From assembly GCA_965250215.1 (NCBI GenBank), contig CBDFNN010000004.1:682001-746000 (forward strand): a stretch of 64,000 nucleotides of DNA, read 5' to 3'. Source of the stretch: CBDFNN01 sp965250215 (GTDB lineage Bacteria > Bacteroidota > Rhodothermia > Rhodothermales > DATKEJ01). The notes beneath the pieces are model-generated. The model was not told the origin of the DNA, made no database searches, and saw nothing but the letters and a program-made list of their open reading frames with translations. Both the position numbers and the translations under genes were made by a program. Positions 36,105 to 45,597 of this stretch are shown here, in pieces (position 1 is the stretch's first letter; each line of letters starts with the position of its first letter).

Positions 36105-37061
36105 ATGAGTGAGCCGAGATCATCAAGGATAGTAAACGTCCTTTTGGCCATTGGAATAAGCGGAGCGATCCTAAGCTGCCTTGCGCAGCTGAGCGCCCAT
36201 CATCGATACTTCGATCTAATCTCGTCCTTCCGAATTCAGTACGTCGTTCTCATTTCTGTCTTTCTCGTTCTGGCCGTTTTTAGAAAAAAGCGATGGGCGA
36301 TGGCCCTACTATCGGTCTGTCTTCTGGTGCACGTCTTCGAGATCGTTACATCGCAGATACCTAGGTCATCTACAATCGAGAGCGAGGCTCAGACGATTCG
36401 ATTGATGACCAGCAATCTTCTGGCCTCGAACATGGACATCCGATTGCAAGTCGAATACATCAAGTCAGTTGATCCAGATGTCATCGTATTCCAGGAGTAC
36501 ACCAGTTCCTGGGACGCGGCATTGAGAGGCTCGCTGGTGGAACTCCCTTACCGCATTACGAGAACCATTGATAGCCCTTTCGGAATAGCCATTTTTAGCA
36601 AACTGCGACTTGAGGAAGCTAGGATTACCCATTTTGGAAATCCCGCCAGACCCAGTGTTGATGCCACCGTTTCGATAGCCGGCCAGCGGCTACGTCTCTT
36701 GGGTACCCACCCACCGCCGCCTCTCTCTGAGGGTTTGTATCAGGAAAGAAATATTCAAATGCAGAATATTGCCATGATGGCTGAAGCCTACGATGCGCCA
36801 CTCGTAGTACTAGGCGATTTCAACATGACGCCATGGTCCAGCCATTTCGATGATTTCATCCAGACAAGCGGTCTGCATGATGCAAGACGAGGTTTCGGAG
36901 TCCTGCCGACTTGGCCATCGACATTTTTTCCACTTCAAATTCCAATCGATCATGTCGTTGCTAGCGAGGAAGTAAGCGTGGTTGAGATGGCAACGAGTGA
37001 TGGACTAGGGTCGGACCACCGAACACTTTGGGTGGACGTGCAGCTTGATCCTCGGCGATAA
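36105..37061 (+). CDS. Endonuclease/exonuclease/phosphatase (EEP) family protein, membrane-anchored
   Basis: A 318-residue protein. Three hydrophobic helices occupy about residues 9-90, so the catalytic domain is probably on the outer face. EEP motifs are 'LMTSNLLASN', 'DVIVFQEY' (catalytic Glu), 'LLGTHPPPP', 'LVVLGDFNMTPWS' (Asp, Asn), 'IDHVVAS' and 'GSDHRTLWV' (Asp-His). With this topology, relatives include phosphatases and sphingomyelinase-like enzymes as well as nucleases, so the substrate is uncertain. It follows the SGNH gene by 18 bases. Confidence 0.93.
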   Translation: MSEPRSSRIVNVLLAIGISGAILSCLAQLSAHHRYFDLISSFRIQYVVLISVFLVLAVFRKKRWAMALLSVCLLVHVFEIVTSQIPRSSTIESEAQTIRLMTSNLLASNMDIRLQVEYIKSVDPDVIVFQEYTSSWDAALRGSLVELPYRITRTIDSPFGIAIFSKLRLEEARITHFGNPARPSVDATVSIAGQRLRLLGTHPPPPLSEGLYQERNIQMQNIAMMAEAYDAPLVVLGDFNMTPWSSHFDDFIQTSGLHDARRGFGVLPTWPSTFFPLQIPIDHVVASEEVSVVEMATSDGLGSDHRTLWVDVQLDPRR

Positions 37062-37094
37062 TATGTGCTAGAATAAATGGTATGAAGATGGACT

Positions 37095-38267
37095 CTATGT
37101 CGAATACGGATAAGCCTTACCAATGCACGTCCCTTGCTGGACATGAACATTGGGTTGTGTGGTTATTTGCACATTCGAGCTCCGCTCAAAGCACATCACA
37201 AAATCAGATCCACCGAATTTAAAATATCCAAGCTCTTCTCCCTTCCTGAGTGTCACTCCCTCCTCAGCTGTAATATTGATCGAGGAGACCTGAGCCATAC
37301 CCATTGGCAAGCAGGCGACCAAGCCAAAGGGCGATTCGATCACGACGAGACCGCGCGTTTGGAAGAATTGATAACCGGTGCCATCAATAGCTGAGAGGTG
37401 GTTTCGTTCTTTACCATCGGCGCCGATTATTTTATCTACTTCGACACCTAGATAGGCCTGTCCTTGGATCACCTTTGACTCAAGTACTTTCCCTTGGACC
37501 GGGCTATTCCATCGGTGATAATCCGTTGAGTTGAGGAAGCTATGCATGAAAATCCCGCCTTTGAAGCGGTCTGCATATTTACTGTCTTTCAGTAATTCTT
37601 CAATCGAGTAGGTAAATATTTTACTCTGTATTACGACGCCCTTTTTGTTCTCTTGCTGCAAGTGAATGTTAGAATTTTCTCCAATCTGCCACCATCCTAC
37701 AAGAGTACAATCTGCCTGAGAGACGATGACGCTGTTGTCACAGAGACCGGCTATCGGACGCATACCAGGCTTTGTATGACGCGCAAAGAACTCATTGAAA
37801 GTGAGATAACCGCTTGGTGGCTCCATGTACTCATCCCAATTGAACCATGGGTCATCTTTGAAAGTCAGAACTTCTTTCGCGGATTCAGTTGTGTCGAGAT
37901 AAGCTCCCCAGGCGTCGGCACATTTGATAATCCATTTTGAAAGTGGCTTCAAGTTTTTTCTTGATGTCGGCGCCCCAGGCGTGATCGGTGACTGATGCTG
38001 TCTTACCGAAGGGAATTGCATAAAGAAATAGAAGGCCACAAGATGATCATAGACCAATCTGGAATCTTCTTTTGATTCTTTCGGAGTCCAATGAATGAAG
38101 CCATCCAGATAATCGTAGTAATCCTCGAGAGAAGAAATCCAACCTATGATCGGAAGGTCCAGATTTTGGTTCTCCGCGATGGCCGCCAAAAAATCCTTTT
38201 CCCACTTATTCTTTTTAATCAGTTTGATTAATTCATTGGTGATGTCTGTGTGCTTTTTCGCTCTCAT
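37095..38267 (-). CDS. Phosphatidylserine decarboxylase-related protein
   Basis: 390 residues. The N-terminal ~150 residues match the PSD-associated helical domain ('WISSLEDYYDYLDGFIHWTP', 'DHLVAFYFF'). The catalytic part holds 'GGIFMHSFLNSTDYHRWNSPVQGKV', the expected substrate-site motif, and the C-terminal 'GEELGYFKFGGSDFVMCF'. The self-cleavage Ser of LGST in classical enzymes corresponds here to FGGS. That variant is typical of the PSD-like group, some of which decarboxylate other substrates, so true phosphatidylserine activity is unproven. The start is the ATG at 38267. Convergent with the EEP gene. Confidence 0.9.
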   Translation of the reverse strand: MRAKKHTDITNELIKLIKKNKWEKDFLAAIAENQNLDLPIIGWISSLEDYYDYLDGFIHWTPKESKEDSRLVYDHLVAFYFFMQFPSVRQHQSPITPGAPTSRKNLKPLSKWIIKCADAWGAYLDTTESAKEVLTFKDDPWFNWDEYMEPPSGYLTFNEFFARHTKPGMRPIAGLCDNSVIVSQADCTLVGWWQIGENSNIHLQQENKKGVVIQSKIFTYSIEELLKDSKYADRFKGGIFMHSFLNSTDYHRWNSPVQGKVLESKVIQGQAYLGVEVDKIIGADGKERNHLSAIDGTGYQFFQTRGLVVIESPFGLVACLPMGMAQVSSINITAEEGVTLRKGEELGYFKFGGSDFVMCFERSSNVQITTQPNVHVQQGTCIGKAYPYST

Positions 38268-38559
38268 GATTATTAGAGATTATGTCCAATCAGATTGTAC
38301 GTCTTATCAAAGTATATCGATCTGACTACCTTAGGGTGTAAAGTGCATGTAAAATATGGACATCATGCAAATTGAAAGGGGTCGTCTTATTGAGCTTTTC
38401 TTGCCTGCTAGCCAGAAATGTGTCAAAGGGCGAGTGCCTCAGTAATATCTTGGTCTGTAATTTTCGACAAGTAAACTTCCTACTAGCTTTGTCCTCACAG
38501 CTTTCGGCGAGCAGCAATAGATTGAAGAGGATTACGTTTATCTTTAAAACCGTGCCCTA

Positions 38560-39390
38560 ATGACCCTCAGGACGACTTTCCTTTTTCTTCTATTCGCCCC
38601 CTACTCGATGGCCTCAGCACAGGTGATTGAGGTGCCGCTCAGCCAACTCATCACCACCGATGAGAATGCCCACGATCTCCAATTTCTAGACCCCAGGCCG
38701 AAAGAGGACCTCATTCTTCCCGAGGACTTTTCCGATAGCAAGTTTTTCGTCCTAAATGGAGCTGGCACGAAAGGTGATTATGACATAAGCGTGATGGTTC
38801 AAAAAACCACCGAAGGACACCTACTATTCGTCGACCGAAACAACGACGAGAACCTCAACAATGATGGAGATCCGATCCTTCTAATAGATGAGGACAACCA
38901 TGCAGATATCGAACTCGCCACCAAGAAGCCTGGAGGCACCAATCCTCTTTGGATGATCTCAAAAATTCCTACTCCATTTGAGAGCGACCCAGTGAGCAAG
39001 TCCTTTTACCTTGGTGATGAAGGGCAGCTCTTGGACAGGCACTTCAAAGTATGGTCTGTTATCAATCCTCGTCTGTCGTCAAAAAGGGGAGATTTCTTCT
39101 TTGTCTACAGATTGTCTTTTCGAGAGGGATATATCACAATCGAGGACGAGAAATATAGAATCGGTCTGCATGATTGGGATAGCAATGGAGTGTATGAGGT
39201 CGATCACGAGGGTGTCCCCCATGGCGATCGTGTAATGCTAGATCTAAACCGAGATGGCCGCTTGCTCTACTCGAACAAGGAAGAGCTTTTTCCTATAAAT
39301 GACTTCTTCATCATTGGTGATCAGACATATGAGATTGTCGAAATCGAGGCCACAGGCAAGTGGTTGCGAATCTCTGCCATCGATGACTAG
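38560..39390 (+). CDS. Hypothetical secreted protein with calcium-loop-like segments
   Basis: A 276-residue protein with a Sec signal (MTLRTTFLFLLFAPYSMASAQ). I do not recognise the family. The body is rich in Asp-containing turns: 'LLFVDRNNDENLNNDGDPILLIDEDNH', 'GLHDWDSNGVYEVDHEG' and 'VMLDLNRDGRLLYSNKEE', which look like EF-hand or calcium-blade loops. Several beta strands end with 'YEIVEIEATGKWLRISAI'. A role in binding at the cell surface or periplasm is all I would infer. The ATG overlaps the stop of a doubtful 62-codon frame. The 292-base upstream region shows no convincing gene. Confidence 0.8.
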   Translation: MTLRTTFLFLLFAPYSMASAQVIEVPLSQLITTDENAHDLQFLDPRPKEDLILPEDFSDSKFFVLNGAGTKGDYDISVMVQKTTEGHLLFVDRNNDENLNNDGDPILLIDEDNHADIELATKKPGGTNPLWMISKIPTPFESDPVSKSFYLGDEGQLLDRHFKVWSVINPRLSSKRGDFFFVYRLSFREGYITIEDEKYRIGLHDWDSNGVYEVDHEGVPHGDRVMLDLNRDGRLLYSNKEELFPINDFFIIGDQTYEIVEIEATGKWLRISAIDD

Positions 39391-39445
39391 CTACACCTTC
39401 GAAAGCTGTCTTGTCTGATCAAGGATGGAGACATAGATTGTCTTA

Positions 39446-39526
39446 ATGAAATTCTGTTATGCCATTTTGATCTCTGCCATCTTATGCTTGCCAGCTTGGC
39501 AGGACTTGCCATTGCGATGTCCTTGA
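39446..39526 (+). pseudogene. 26-codon signal-peptide-like reading frame (possible gene remnant)
   Basis: ATG AAA TTC opens a frame reading MKFCYAILISAILCLPAWQ, followed by seven residues and TGA. The first 18 residues look like a Sec or lipoprotein signal (Lys2, hydrophobic core, LPAW). Nothing further is coded, so it may be the surviving start of a lost secreted protein, or a genuine short membrane peptide. TGCCAGCTTGGCA inside it is a perfect palindrome with a 3-base centre. Confidence 0.3.
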
Positions 39527-39580
39527 AAGCATCGATCTCAATGATCGCTGGCTGACCTACTAACAATAAACGCTGAGATA

Positions 39581-40804
39581 TTGAAAGCCCTCATCGCATT
39601 TCTCCTGTTTTCACTTCCATCGATTGATGTATCGGCTCAGAGTGACCTGAAGAAACAACTCTTCGAGCGAATGTCAGAACACGTCGAAAATCAAGAGAAT
39701 AGATTGATCGACATCCGCCATGACATTCATCGAAATCCAGAGATTTCGGGAGCCGAAATTCGAACCTCTAAACTCGTTGTTGATAAACTCGAGGCCCTTG
39801 GATTTGAAATTCAATCTGGTGTTGGAGGTCACGGAGTTATTGCGACTCTGGAGGGAAGCAGACCGGGTCCTGTCGTGGCATTCCGCGCCGATATGGATGC
39901 TGTTCGATCTGCAACAGAGGATCCCGTTGACTTTCGATCTCTAACACCCGGAGTGCGACACATTTGTGGCCACGATATTCACACCACGATAGGAATAGGT
40001 CTGGCCGAGGGATTTGCGGCAATACGGGACGAGCTAGCTGGAACGGTCATGCTCATCTTCCAACCCGCTGAAGAAAGAGGAACGGGCGCGAAAGCCATGC
40101 TAGCCGATGGGGCATTCACGGAGGTCCTACCAGACGCGATATTTTCCCTACACACGACGCCCTACAACCTGGGACAAATTGCCACAAGACATGGTGGTCT
40201 CATGGCAGGGCGCGCATCCATTTCCGTCAAGATCTCAGGCGAAGGAGATCTGGACGGCGCCTATTCGAGTGTTCAAGAAATCTTGAGAAGTATCGATTCA
40301 AATTCTCCACAGGATCCAGACGTCCCTTCACCGGACTTCTTTATCCGAGTACAGCTCTTTGGTGGACAGGCCGGCTCACAGATAAGTGGGCAGATCATGA
40401 CGGCTGGAATGAGAGATCGAAAGCTGGCCAAATCAAGAGTGGAAAAGGAACTCGATGCTTTTGATTTGGACGGAGTAAGACTTGAACTCAACTATGACGA
40501 TGGATTTATGGAAGGGGTGACCAATGACTCGCTGCTGGTCGACCAGTCAAACGCGTCGATTGCGAAGTTGGCACCTAATGTTGAGATTGAACAAGCAGAA
40601 ACTGCGTCACCAATGTTTAGCGAGGATTTCGGATCCTTCCAAGTTTTGGTACCGGGCGTCATGTACTTCCTTGGAGTCAGCAATCCGGAAAAAGGGACGG
40701 TCGGTATGCCTCATACGCCGACCTACGTTGCGGATGATGGAGCCATCTTGGTTGGTACTAGAGCCATGTTGGCGGCGATGCTGGGTCGACTGATGCAGGA
40801 TTAG
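39581..40804 (+). CDS. M20-family amidohydrolase (aminoacylase/carboxypeptidase-like), secreted
   Basis: 407 residues. The start is TTG at 39581, chosen because it begins a good signal peptide (MKALIAFLLFSLPSIDVSAQ) and no in-frame ATG precedes it. M20D motifs: 'DIRHDIHRNPEISGAE', 'VVAFRADMDAV', 'HICGHDIHTTIGIG' (Cys and His metal ligands), 'LIFQPAEERGTGAKAML' and 'SPMFSEDFGSFQ'. The family removes acyl groups from N-acyl amino acids. The penicillin-acylase-family gene follows after 62 bases on the same strand, so both could serve secreted N-acyl amide turnover, which is inference. Confidence 0.94.
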   Translation: MKALIAFLLFSLPSIDVSAQSDLKKQLFERMSEHVENQENRLIDIRHDIHRNPEISGAEIRTSKLVVDKLEALGFEIQSGVGGHGVIATLEGSRPGPVVAFRADMDAVRSATEDPVDFRSLTPGVRHICGHDIHTTIGIGLAEGFAAIRDELAGTVMLIFQPAEERGTGAKAMLADGAFTEVLPDAIFSLHTTPYNLGQIATRHGGLMAGRASISVKISGEGDLDGAYSSVQEILRSIDSNSPQDPDVPSPDFFIRVQLFGGQAGSQISGQIMTAGMRDRKLAKSRVEKELDAFDLDGVRLELNYDDGFMEGVTNDSLLVDQSNASIAKLAPNVEIEQAETASPMFSEDFGSFQVLVPGVMYFLGVSNPEKGTVGMPHTPTYVADDGAILVGTRAMLAAMLGRLMQD

Positions 40805-40866
40805 AAAAATCTTGATTAAGCCGAAACTATTGGCTAGCCTCTATTCAACACATTCAGAGCTGACAA

Positions 40867-43101
40867 ATGAAAATGCGATCCGTATTACCCATACTTCTGT
40901 TGAGCTTCTTTGTCGTCAATCCAGCCTGCGAATCGACCCGCGAAGTTGACTCAGGTGGCACGCTCTTGGATCAGGTGACGATCCATCGAGACGAATGGGG
41001 GGTCCCACATATCTACGGTCCCACAGACGCCAGTGTCGTCTTTGGTTCTGCCTACGCACAAGCAGAAGATAACTGGTGGCAAGTCGAGGACAACTTTGTA
41101 AGGGCGATCGGTCGTGGGGCTGAACTCTACGGCGAAAAGTCGCTACTCGACGACTACCTGGCACGGGGACTCGAGATCTCCCAACGCTCGATTCAGGAGT
41201 ACAGGGACGCGTCTAAACAGATGCGCCGCTTGTACGATGCCTACGCTGAAGGATTTAATCACTTCCTTGACACCCACCCAATGTCCGAACGACGCTTGCT
41301 CGATAGAGTTGAGCCCTGGCACACCTTGGCTCTTATCCGATTTAAGTATCATCACAATGAATACCTCTCCTACGCAGGGCTGGAGCAGGATCAAAGCCAA
41401 CGAGCTTTGAAAAGGGCCAGCGAAAGTACCGCGCAGCGGAGAGACCCTGAGGGATCAAATGAAGCTTCTTCATTGGCGTCATCCCTAGCTTGGCCAATCG
41501 ATATAGATTCTCCAAACGGGGAGCGGGCTTTGGGGTCCAATCAATGGGCCGTGTCTGGTTCACGTACCAAGAGCGGGTATCCGATGCTGCTCATCAACCC
41601 TCACGTACCCTTTTTCGGCCTTTCCACCTATACCGAGATTCATCTTAATAGCGATGAAGGGCTCAACTTCTCAGGACTCACTCGTTTCGGTTTCATGCTT
41701 CCATATATGGGGAATAATGATTACCTCGGGTGGGCATACACGGATAATTATGGCGATCACGGAGATCTTTACCTCGAGGAATTCAATTCGGAGAGAAGCG
41801 CTTACCGATATGGAGACGACTGGCGTGACTTGACTACGTGGACAGACACGATCAAAGTGCATACCGAGAGCGGCGTGGAGCCTCGCCCTTATCAATTTAC
41901 GAAGACCCATCACGGACCGGTTCTTGGCATGACCGAGAATGGTCGGCCACTCGCTGTCCGACTAGCCAAACTAGATGAAGGCGGATGGTTTGAGCAATGG
42001 CACGGAATGATGAGAGCTAGTTCACTTCTGGAATGGAAAGCCTCGATGGAGCTCCTGAACGTTCCCTATATGAATACGATGTACGCCGACCGGGACAACA
42101 ACATTCTTTACATCTATAACCACGCAATCCCTCGCAGGTCCTTAAAGTACGACTGGACTCAGCCAGTGGATGGCAGCGATCCGGAAACCGAGTGGGATGG
42201 CTATCATGCATTGGATGAGCTCCCGCAATTTTTGAATCCGGAAAGTGGCTATCTACAAAACACCAATTCCTCGCCATTCGTTGCGACAGATGGGATCGAA
42301 GCTGACCCTGGAGATTTTCCAAAGTATATGGTCGGAACGGAAAGTGACAACCGACGCTCTCAGAACTCGCGAAGGGTACTTCGGGAGTTGGATGAGCTGA
42401 CTTTGAATAGTTTTGCAGGTGCTGTTCTCGAAAGACGTTTGATTGCAGCCGATGAGTGGCTGGATGATCTTTTTTTAGCATACGAAGCGGCCAAGGAGAA
42501 CAACTCACCGAGTGTTGATCCGCTTGCTGGACCGATTGCGGCACTCCGCAACTGGGATCGTGTGGCCACCAAGGCCTCGGTGCCCACTACACTTTTCGTT
42601 TTCTGGGCCGAGCGAGTAAATCCGGATCGAGAAAAAGAGACCGAGCAATGGATCGAAGCCTTGATTCAAGTGGTGAAAGATCTTAACTCTGACTGGGCTA
42701 CTTGGGAAGTCCCATGGGGGGAGGTCAACAGAATCCAACGACCAGATGCTGCCGGACACCTTCCTTTCTCGGACACACTTCAAAGCCGTCCTGTCGCCGG
42801 AGCGCCGGGCTGGTTAGGCTCGGTATTTACATTCCACACACGACAGATCGAGGGAGGAAAGCGCCGCTATGGTGGGCACGGAAACTCCTTCGTAAAGGTC
42901 GTAGAGTTCACGCCCGAAGTCCAAGCGCGCTCCGTTTTTGTGTTTGGCCAAAGCGGCGATCCTGCCTCAGCTCACTATTTCGACCAAGCCGATCTGTACT
43001 CCGCGAATGAATTTAAACCTGCTTGGCATTCTCGCGAAGAGGTAGAGGCCCAAGCCCAGCGAAGCTATCACCTAACCCTAACTAGATCATTGCGGGACTA
43101 A
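40867..43101 (+). CDS. Penicillin acylase family protein, lipoprotein
   Basis: A 744-residue Ntn hydrolase precursor. The signal ends with 'VVNPAC' (Cys21). The alpha chain opens with 'VTIHRDEWGVPHIYGPTDASVVFGSAYAQAEDN', typical of the family. Autocleavage should occur before Ser224 in 'RALGSNQWAVSG', exposing the N-terminal Ser nucleophile of the beta chain. 'LINPHVPFFG' and the 'HGNSFVKVVEF' region near the C-terminus are conserved. Family members cleave penicillin G, cephalosporins or, more often in marine bacteria, N-acyl homoserine lactones; the substrate cannot be told from sequence. ATG start. Confidence 0.94.
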   Translation: MKMRSVLPILLLSFFVVNPACESTREVDSGGTLLDQVTIHRDEWGVPHIYGPTDASVVFGSAYAQAEDNWWQVEDNFVRAIGRGAELYGEKSLLDDYLARGLEISQRSIQEYRDASKQMRRLYDAYAEGFNHFLDTHPMSERRLLDRVEPWHTLALIRFKYHHNEYLSYAGLEQDQSQRALKRASESTAQRRDPEGSNEASSLASSLAWPIDIDSPNGERALGSNQWAVSGSRTKSGYPMLLINPHVPFFGLSTYTEIHLNSDEGLNFSGLTRFGFMLPYMGNNDYLGWAYTDNYGDHGDLYLEEFNSERSAYRYGDDWRDLTTWTDTIKVHTESGVEPRPYQFTKTHHGPVLGMTENGRPLAVRLAKLDEGGWFEQWHGMMRASSLLEWKASMELLNVPYMNTMYADRDNNILYIYNHAIPRRSLKYDWTQPVDGSDPETEWDGYHALDELPQFLNPESGYLQNTNSSPFVATDGIEADPGDFPKYMVGTESDNRRSQNSRRVLRELDELTLNSFAGAVLERRLIAADEWLDDLFLAYEAAKENNSPSVDPLAGPIAALRNWDRVATKASVPTTLFVFWAERVNPDREKETEQWIEALIQVVKDLNSDWATWEVPWGEVNRIQRPDAAGHLPFSDTLQSRPVAGAPGWLGSVFTFHTRQIEGGKRRYGGHGNSFVKVVEFTPEVQARSVFVFGQSGDPASAHYFDQADLYSANEFKPAWHSREEVEAQAQRSYHLTLTRSLRD

Positions 43102-43234
43102 AATAATCGTGATTGGTCGAACGAATAGGGCTCCTGAGTAAATGAACCTGCCTCCGCCCACATTTCTGGGCGAGTCTCAAAATTGGCAAAGCTGTTTTTG
43201 ACTCTTCGCTATGAAGACGTACTATGAGATATCT

Positions 43235-43253
43235 ATAAGTATCTAATACTTAT
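43235..43253. promoter_or_regulatory. Perfect 8-bp palindrome before the TAXI-channel gene
   Basis: ATAAGTAT (43235-43242), CTA, then ATACTTAT (43246-43253): a perfect inverted repeat ending three bases before the TTG start of the channel gene. Its place suggests a repressor operator or a hairpin that hides the ribosome-binding region. No regulator gene is adjacent. Confidence 0.45.
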
Positions 43254-43256
43254 TAC

Positions 43257-45593
43257 TTGGCGCATACTGTAAAAAAGATGCCAATTATCTTCCTCTCTTT
43301 ACTGTTGTTCAGCTTTCCATTTCAGGTGGAACCTTCCGATGACGAGGTAAAGGTAAAGCTTACAACCGCCTCCAAGAAGGGAGGCTACCATTCGGTTGGC
43401 CGTCGTATGGAGAAAATTATGGAGGGCGGCGTTTCCGGACTTTTGGTTGAAGTAGTCAACAGCGAGGGGTCTATTCAGAACGTCGGGATGATAATAGATG
43501 GGGAGGTGGAATTGGCCATAGTACAGAACAACGTGGCCTCTCGATTAGGGATGAGTGGCCCGGACTCAACTTCGTTGACGGCGATCATGACACTCTATCC
43601 AGAGCCCGTCTTTGTCCTTACGAATTTGGATAACATCACCCATTTCGATCTTCTGCTAAAGGTCCCCGGATTGGTGTTTAGTCTGGGCGCAGAAGGAAGT
43701 GGAACGTCGTCTATGGCAAAAGAGATACTTGATGCTAGCGGGATGAAGGACGAAGAGCGGAAAATTTACGTCGGCAGGGATGAGCAACTTGAATTTCTTG
43801 GATCAGTCTTTAGTAGGGCAGTATTTGTCAATACTATTTCAGATGATTTGATGAGTGCCATAACGGCCAAGGAGATATATGTTGTATCTCTCTCCAATGC
43901 TCTAGTAAAGAGGGTGACAGAAAAAAATGACGATTACAGGCCCTTCGAGAGAGATATAGGAGACGAAGAAATCTCGACGGTAGCCGTGTCAGCTCTGTTG
44001 GTCGCGGCCAAGAACCAACCGTCTTTGCTTATGCGCGAAATCACAGCTGCTCTAGACCAAAGATGGGACTATTTGAGGCGAAGCTTTCCGACCCATAGCC
44101 AGAAATCTGCAGGTGGATCCGTTGTTGTCGGAAAGGGAAGTATTCCTTGGAATGAGGCATCCGAGTCTTACTACATGGAAACCGGTCGCATTAAAAAACC
44201 TCGTCCCCTCATCCTCATATTTCTTACGGTATTGCCGGTATTCGGGTTTATTTCGCTTCTGACAATAAATTTTGTAGTGTGGATCTTCAGAAAATTTAAG
44301 ATCGGGTACCTACTCAATAAATTTTCCGTAAACCGGCTTGTTCGGTCCTTCAATGCGCTTTTCGTAAGATTCAAATACTTCTGGTTGCTGATTACCATTG
44401 CGACGACCTATCTCGCTGTCTTATTGCTAATCGAACTCAGCGAAAGTATATGGGCTACCGACAGCCTCTCATTGAATGCTTTCACCAGTCGAGATTTTTC
44501 CGACAACTTGCTTTGGTTGTTCACCTTTGCGACGACAGGAGCGGCTGATGGAGTCTTTCCCGACAGTCCTCTAGGAAAGCTATTGGTTACTTTTATTCCG
44601 ATGCTGGGCTACATCGTTCTCCTAGGAGTTGCCTCGCTTGTCACGTCTGACCACATAAAAAATAGGATCATCATGTCACGAGGACTAGCAGAGACAACGT
44701 TCAGAGATCATGTGATAATTTGCGGCTGGAACTCCCACGTTCCCTTTCTTGCAAAAAGCATGTACCACAGTAATTTGTCTCAACCTAGAAACATAGTATT
44801 GCTGGCTGAAGCTCCAGACGAGCATCCCCTTAGCAAACATGACCTTGATCCAGGAAAAGTCCATTACATACAGGGAAGTGCAACAAATAGAAAGGATTTA
44901 AATAGGGCAAATCTAGCGGAGGCGGATGTCGCTCTAATTGTAGCGGACAGCAAGGCTAGAGATAAAGATGCCTCTACAATTTTGAAGGTGCTTACCATCG
45001 AGAAGCATTGTCTGGAACTAGAAGAGGCAGCAAAAAACCGAAAGAAAGGCTCCAAAATACTTTCTAGAGCTGGCAGAAAGAACATTTATACAATCGCCGA
45101 AATTATTTCGGATGAGAACACCTATGCGGCACAGGATGCGATGGTAGATGAGATCATTTCCTCTGAAAAGATCAAAACGAAATTATTTATAAACTCCATT
45201 GTTAATCGGGGAGCTGCAGAATTCATTGATGAAATATTGTCCTTTGATGACAACAACGATATATGCTCTATACCAGTTGAAGAAAAATCGGTACTTCGTG
45301 GCTATACCTTTGATGATCTTCTACCTGCATTGCGTAAAACTAAATTTCTTCTTGTTGCAATAAATATCGACGTATCAAATATGGTCGATAACTATGGAAA
45401 GGAGATTGAAAAGGATGTTCTTGATCATTTCGGGCTTGGCAGAAAGCTTATAACTAATCCCATAGAGCCCTCTGAATGCGCCTACGAGACGAGAGTTGGA
45501 GATATATTGCTCGTTTTGGCCAAGAACGCAAAAACTGTGGACTTAGTAGCTCGCTCAAACAGCTCTGACTTATTGCCAAAAAAGTTTCCGTAA
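43257..45593 (+). CDS. TAXI solute-binding domain fused to a K+-channel-like pore and TrkA/RCK-like domain
   Basis: A 778-residue fusion. Residues 8-24 form a signal or membrane segment. Residues ~30-310 look like a TAXI (TRAP-associated) solute-binding domain: 'LTTASKKGGYHSVGRRM', 'VNSEGSIQNVGMIIDGEVELAIVQNN', 'GAEGSGTSSMAKEIL'. Helices follow at ~318-343 and ~373-393, a pore-loop-like segment at ~413-436 ('LLWLFTFATTGAADGVFPDSPLG') and a helix at ~440-463. The filter position reads TTGAADG where K+ channels have TVGYGD. From ~484 a Rossmann/TrkA-N-like domain begins ('DHVIICGWNSHVPFLAKSM'), with a TrkA-C-like tail. TTG at 43257 gives a basic signal n-region (HTVKK); ATG at 43278 is the alternative. 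It suggests a ligand-gated channel, which is inference. Confidence 0.82.
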   Translation: MAHTVKKMPIIFLSLLLFSFPFQVEPSDDEVKVKLTTASKKGGYHSVGRRMEKIMEGGVSGLLVEVVNSEGSIQNVGMIIDGEVELAIVQNNVASRLGMSGPDSTSLTAIMTLYPEPVFVLTNLDNITHFDLLLKVPGLVFSLGAEGSGTSSMAKEILDASGMKDEERKIYVGRDEQLEFLGSVFSRAVFVNTISDDLMSAITAKEIYVVSLSNALVKRVTEKNDDYRPFERDIGDEEISTVAVSALLVAAKNQPSLLMREITAALDQRWDYLRRSFPTHSQKSAGGSVVVGKGSIPWNEASESYYMETGRIKKPRPLILIFLTVLPVFGFISLLTINFVVWIFRKFKIGYLLNKFSVNRLVRSFNALFVRFKYFWLLITIATTYLAVLLLIELSESIWATDSLSLNAFTSRDFSDNLLWLFTFATTGAADGVFPDSPLGKLLVTFIPMLGYIVLLGVASLVTSDHIKNRIIMSRGLAETTFRDHVIICGWNSHVPFLAKSMYHSNLSQPRNIVLLAEAPDEHPLSKHDLDPGKVHYIQGSATNRKDLNRANLAEADVALIVADSKARDKDASTILKVLTIEKHCLELEEAAKNRKKGSKILSRAGRKNIYTIAEIISDENTYAAQDAMVDEIISSEKIKTKLFINSIVNRGAAEFIDEILSFDDNNDICSIPVEEKSVLRGYTFDDLLPALRKTKFLLVAINIDVSNMVDNYGKEIEKDVLDHFGLGRKLITNPIEPSECAYETRVGDILLVLAKNAKTVDLVARSNSSDLLPKKFP

Positions 45594-45597
45594 GAGG

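Noticed and set aside
38372..38560. 62-codon + frame ending at the start of the secreted protein gene
   Set aside because: It has no recognisable motif; the TAATGA overlap is suggestive but the composition looks non-coding.
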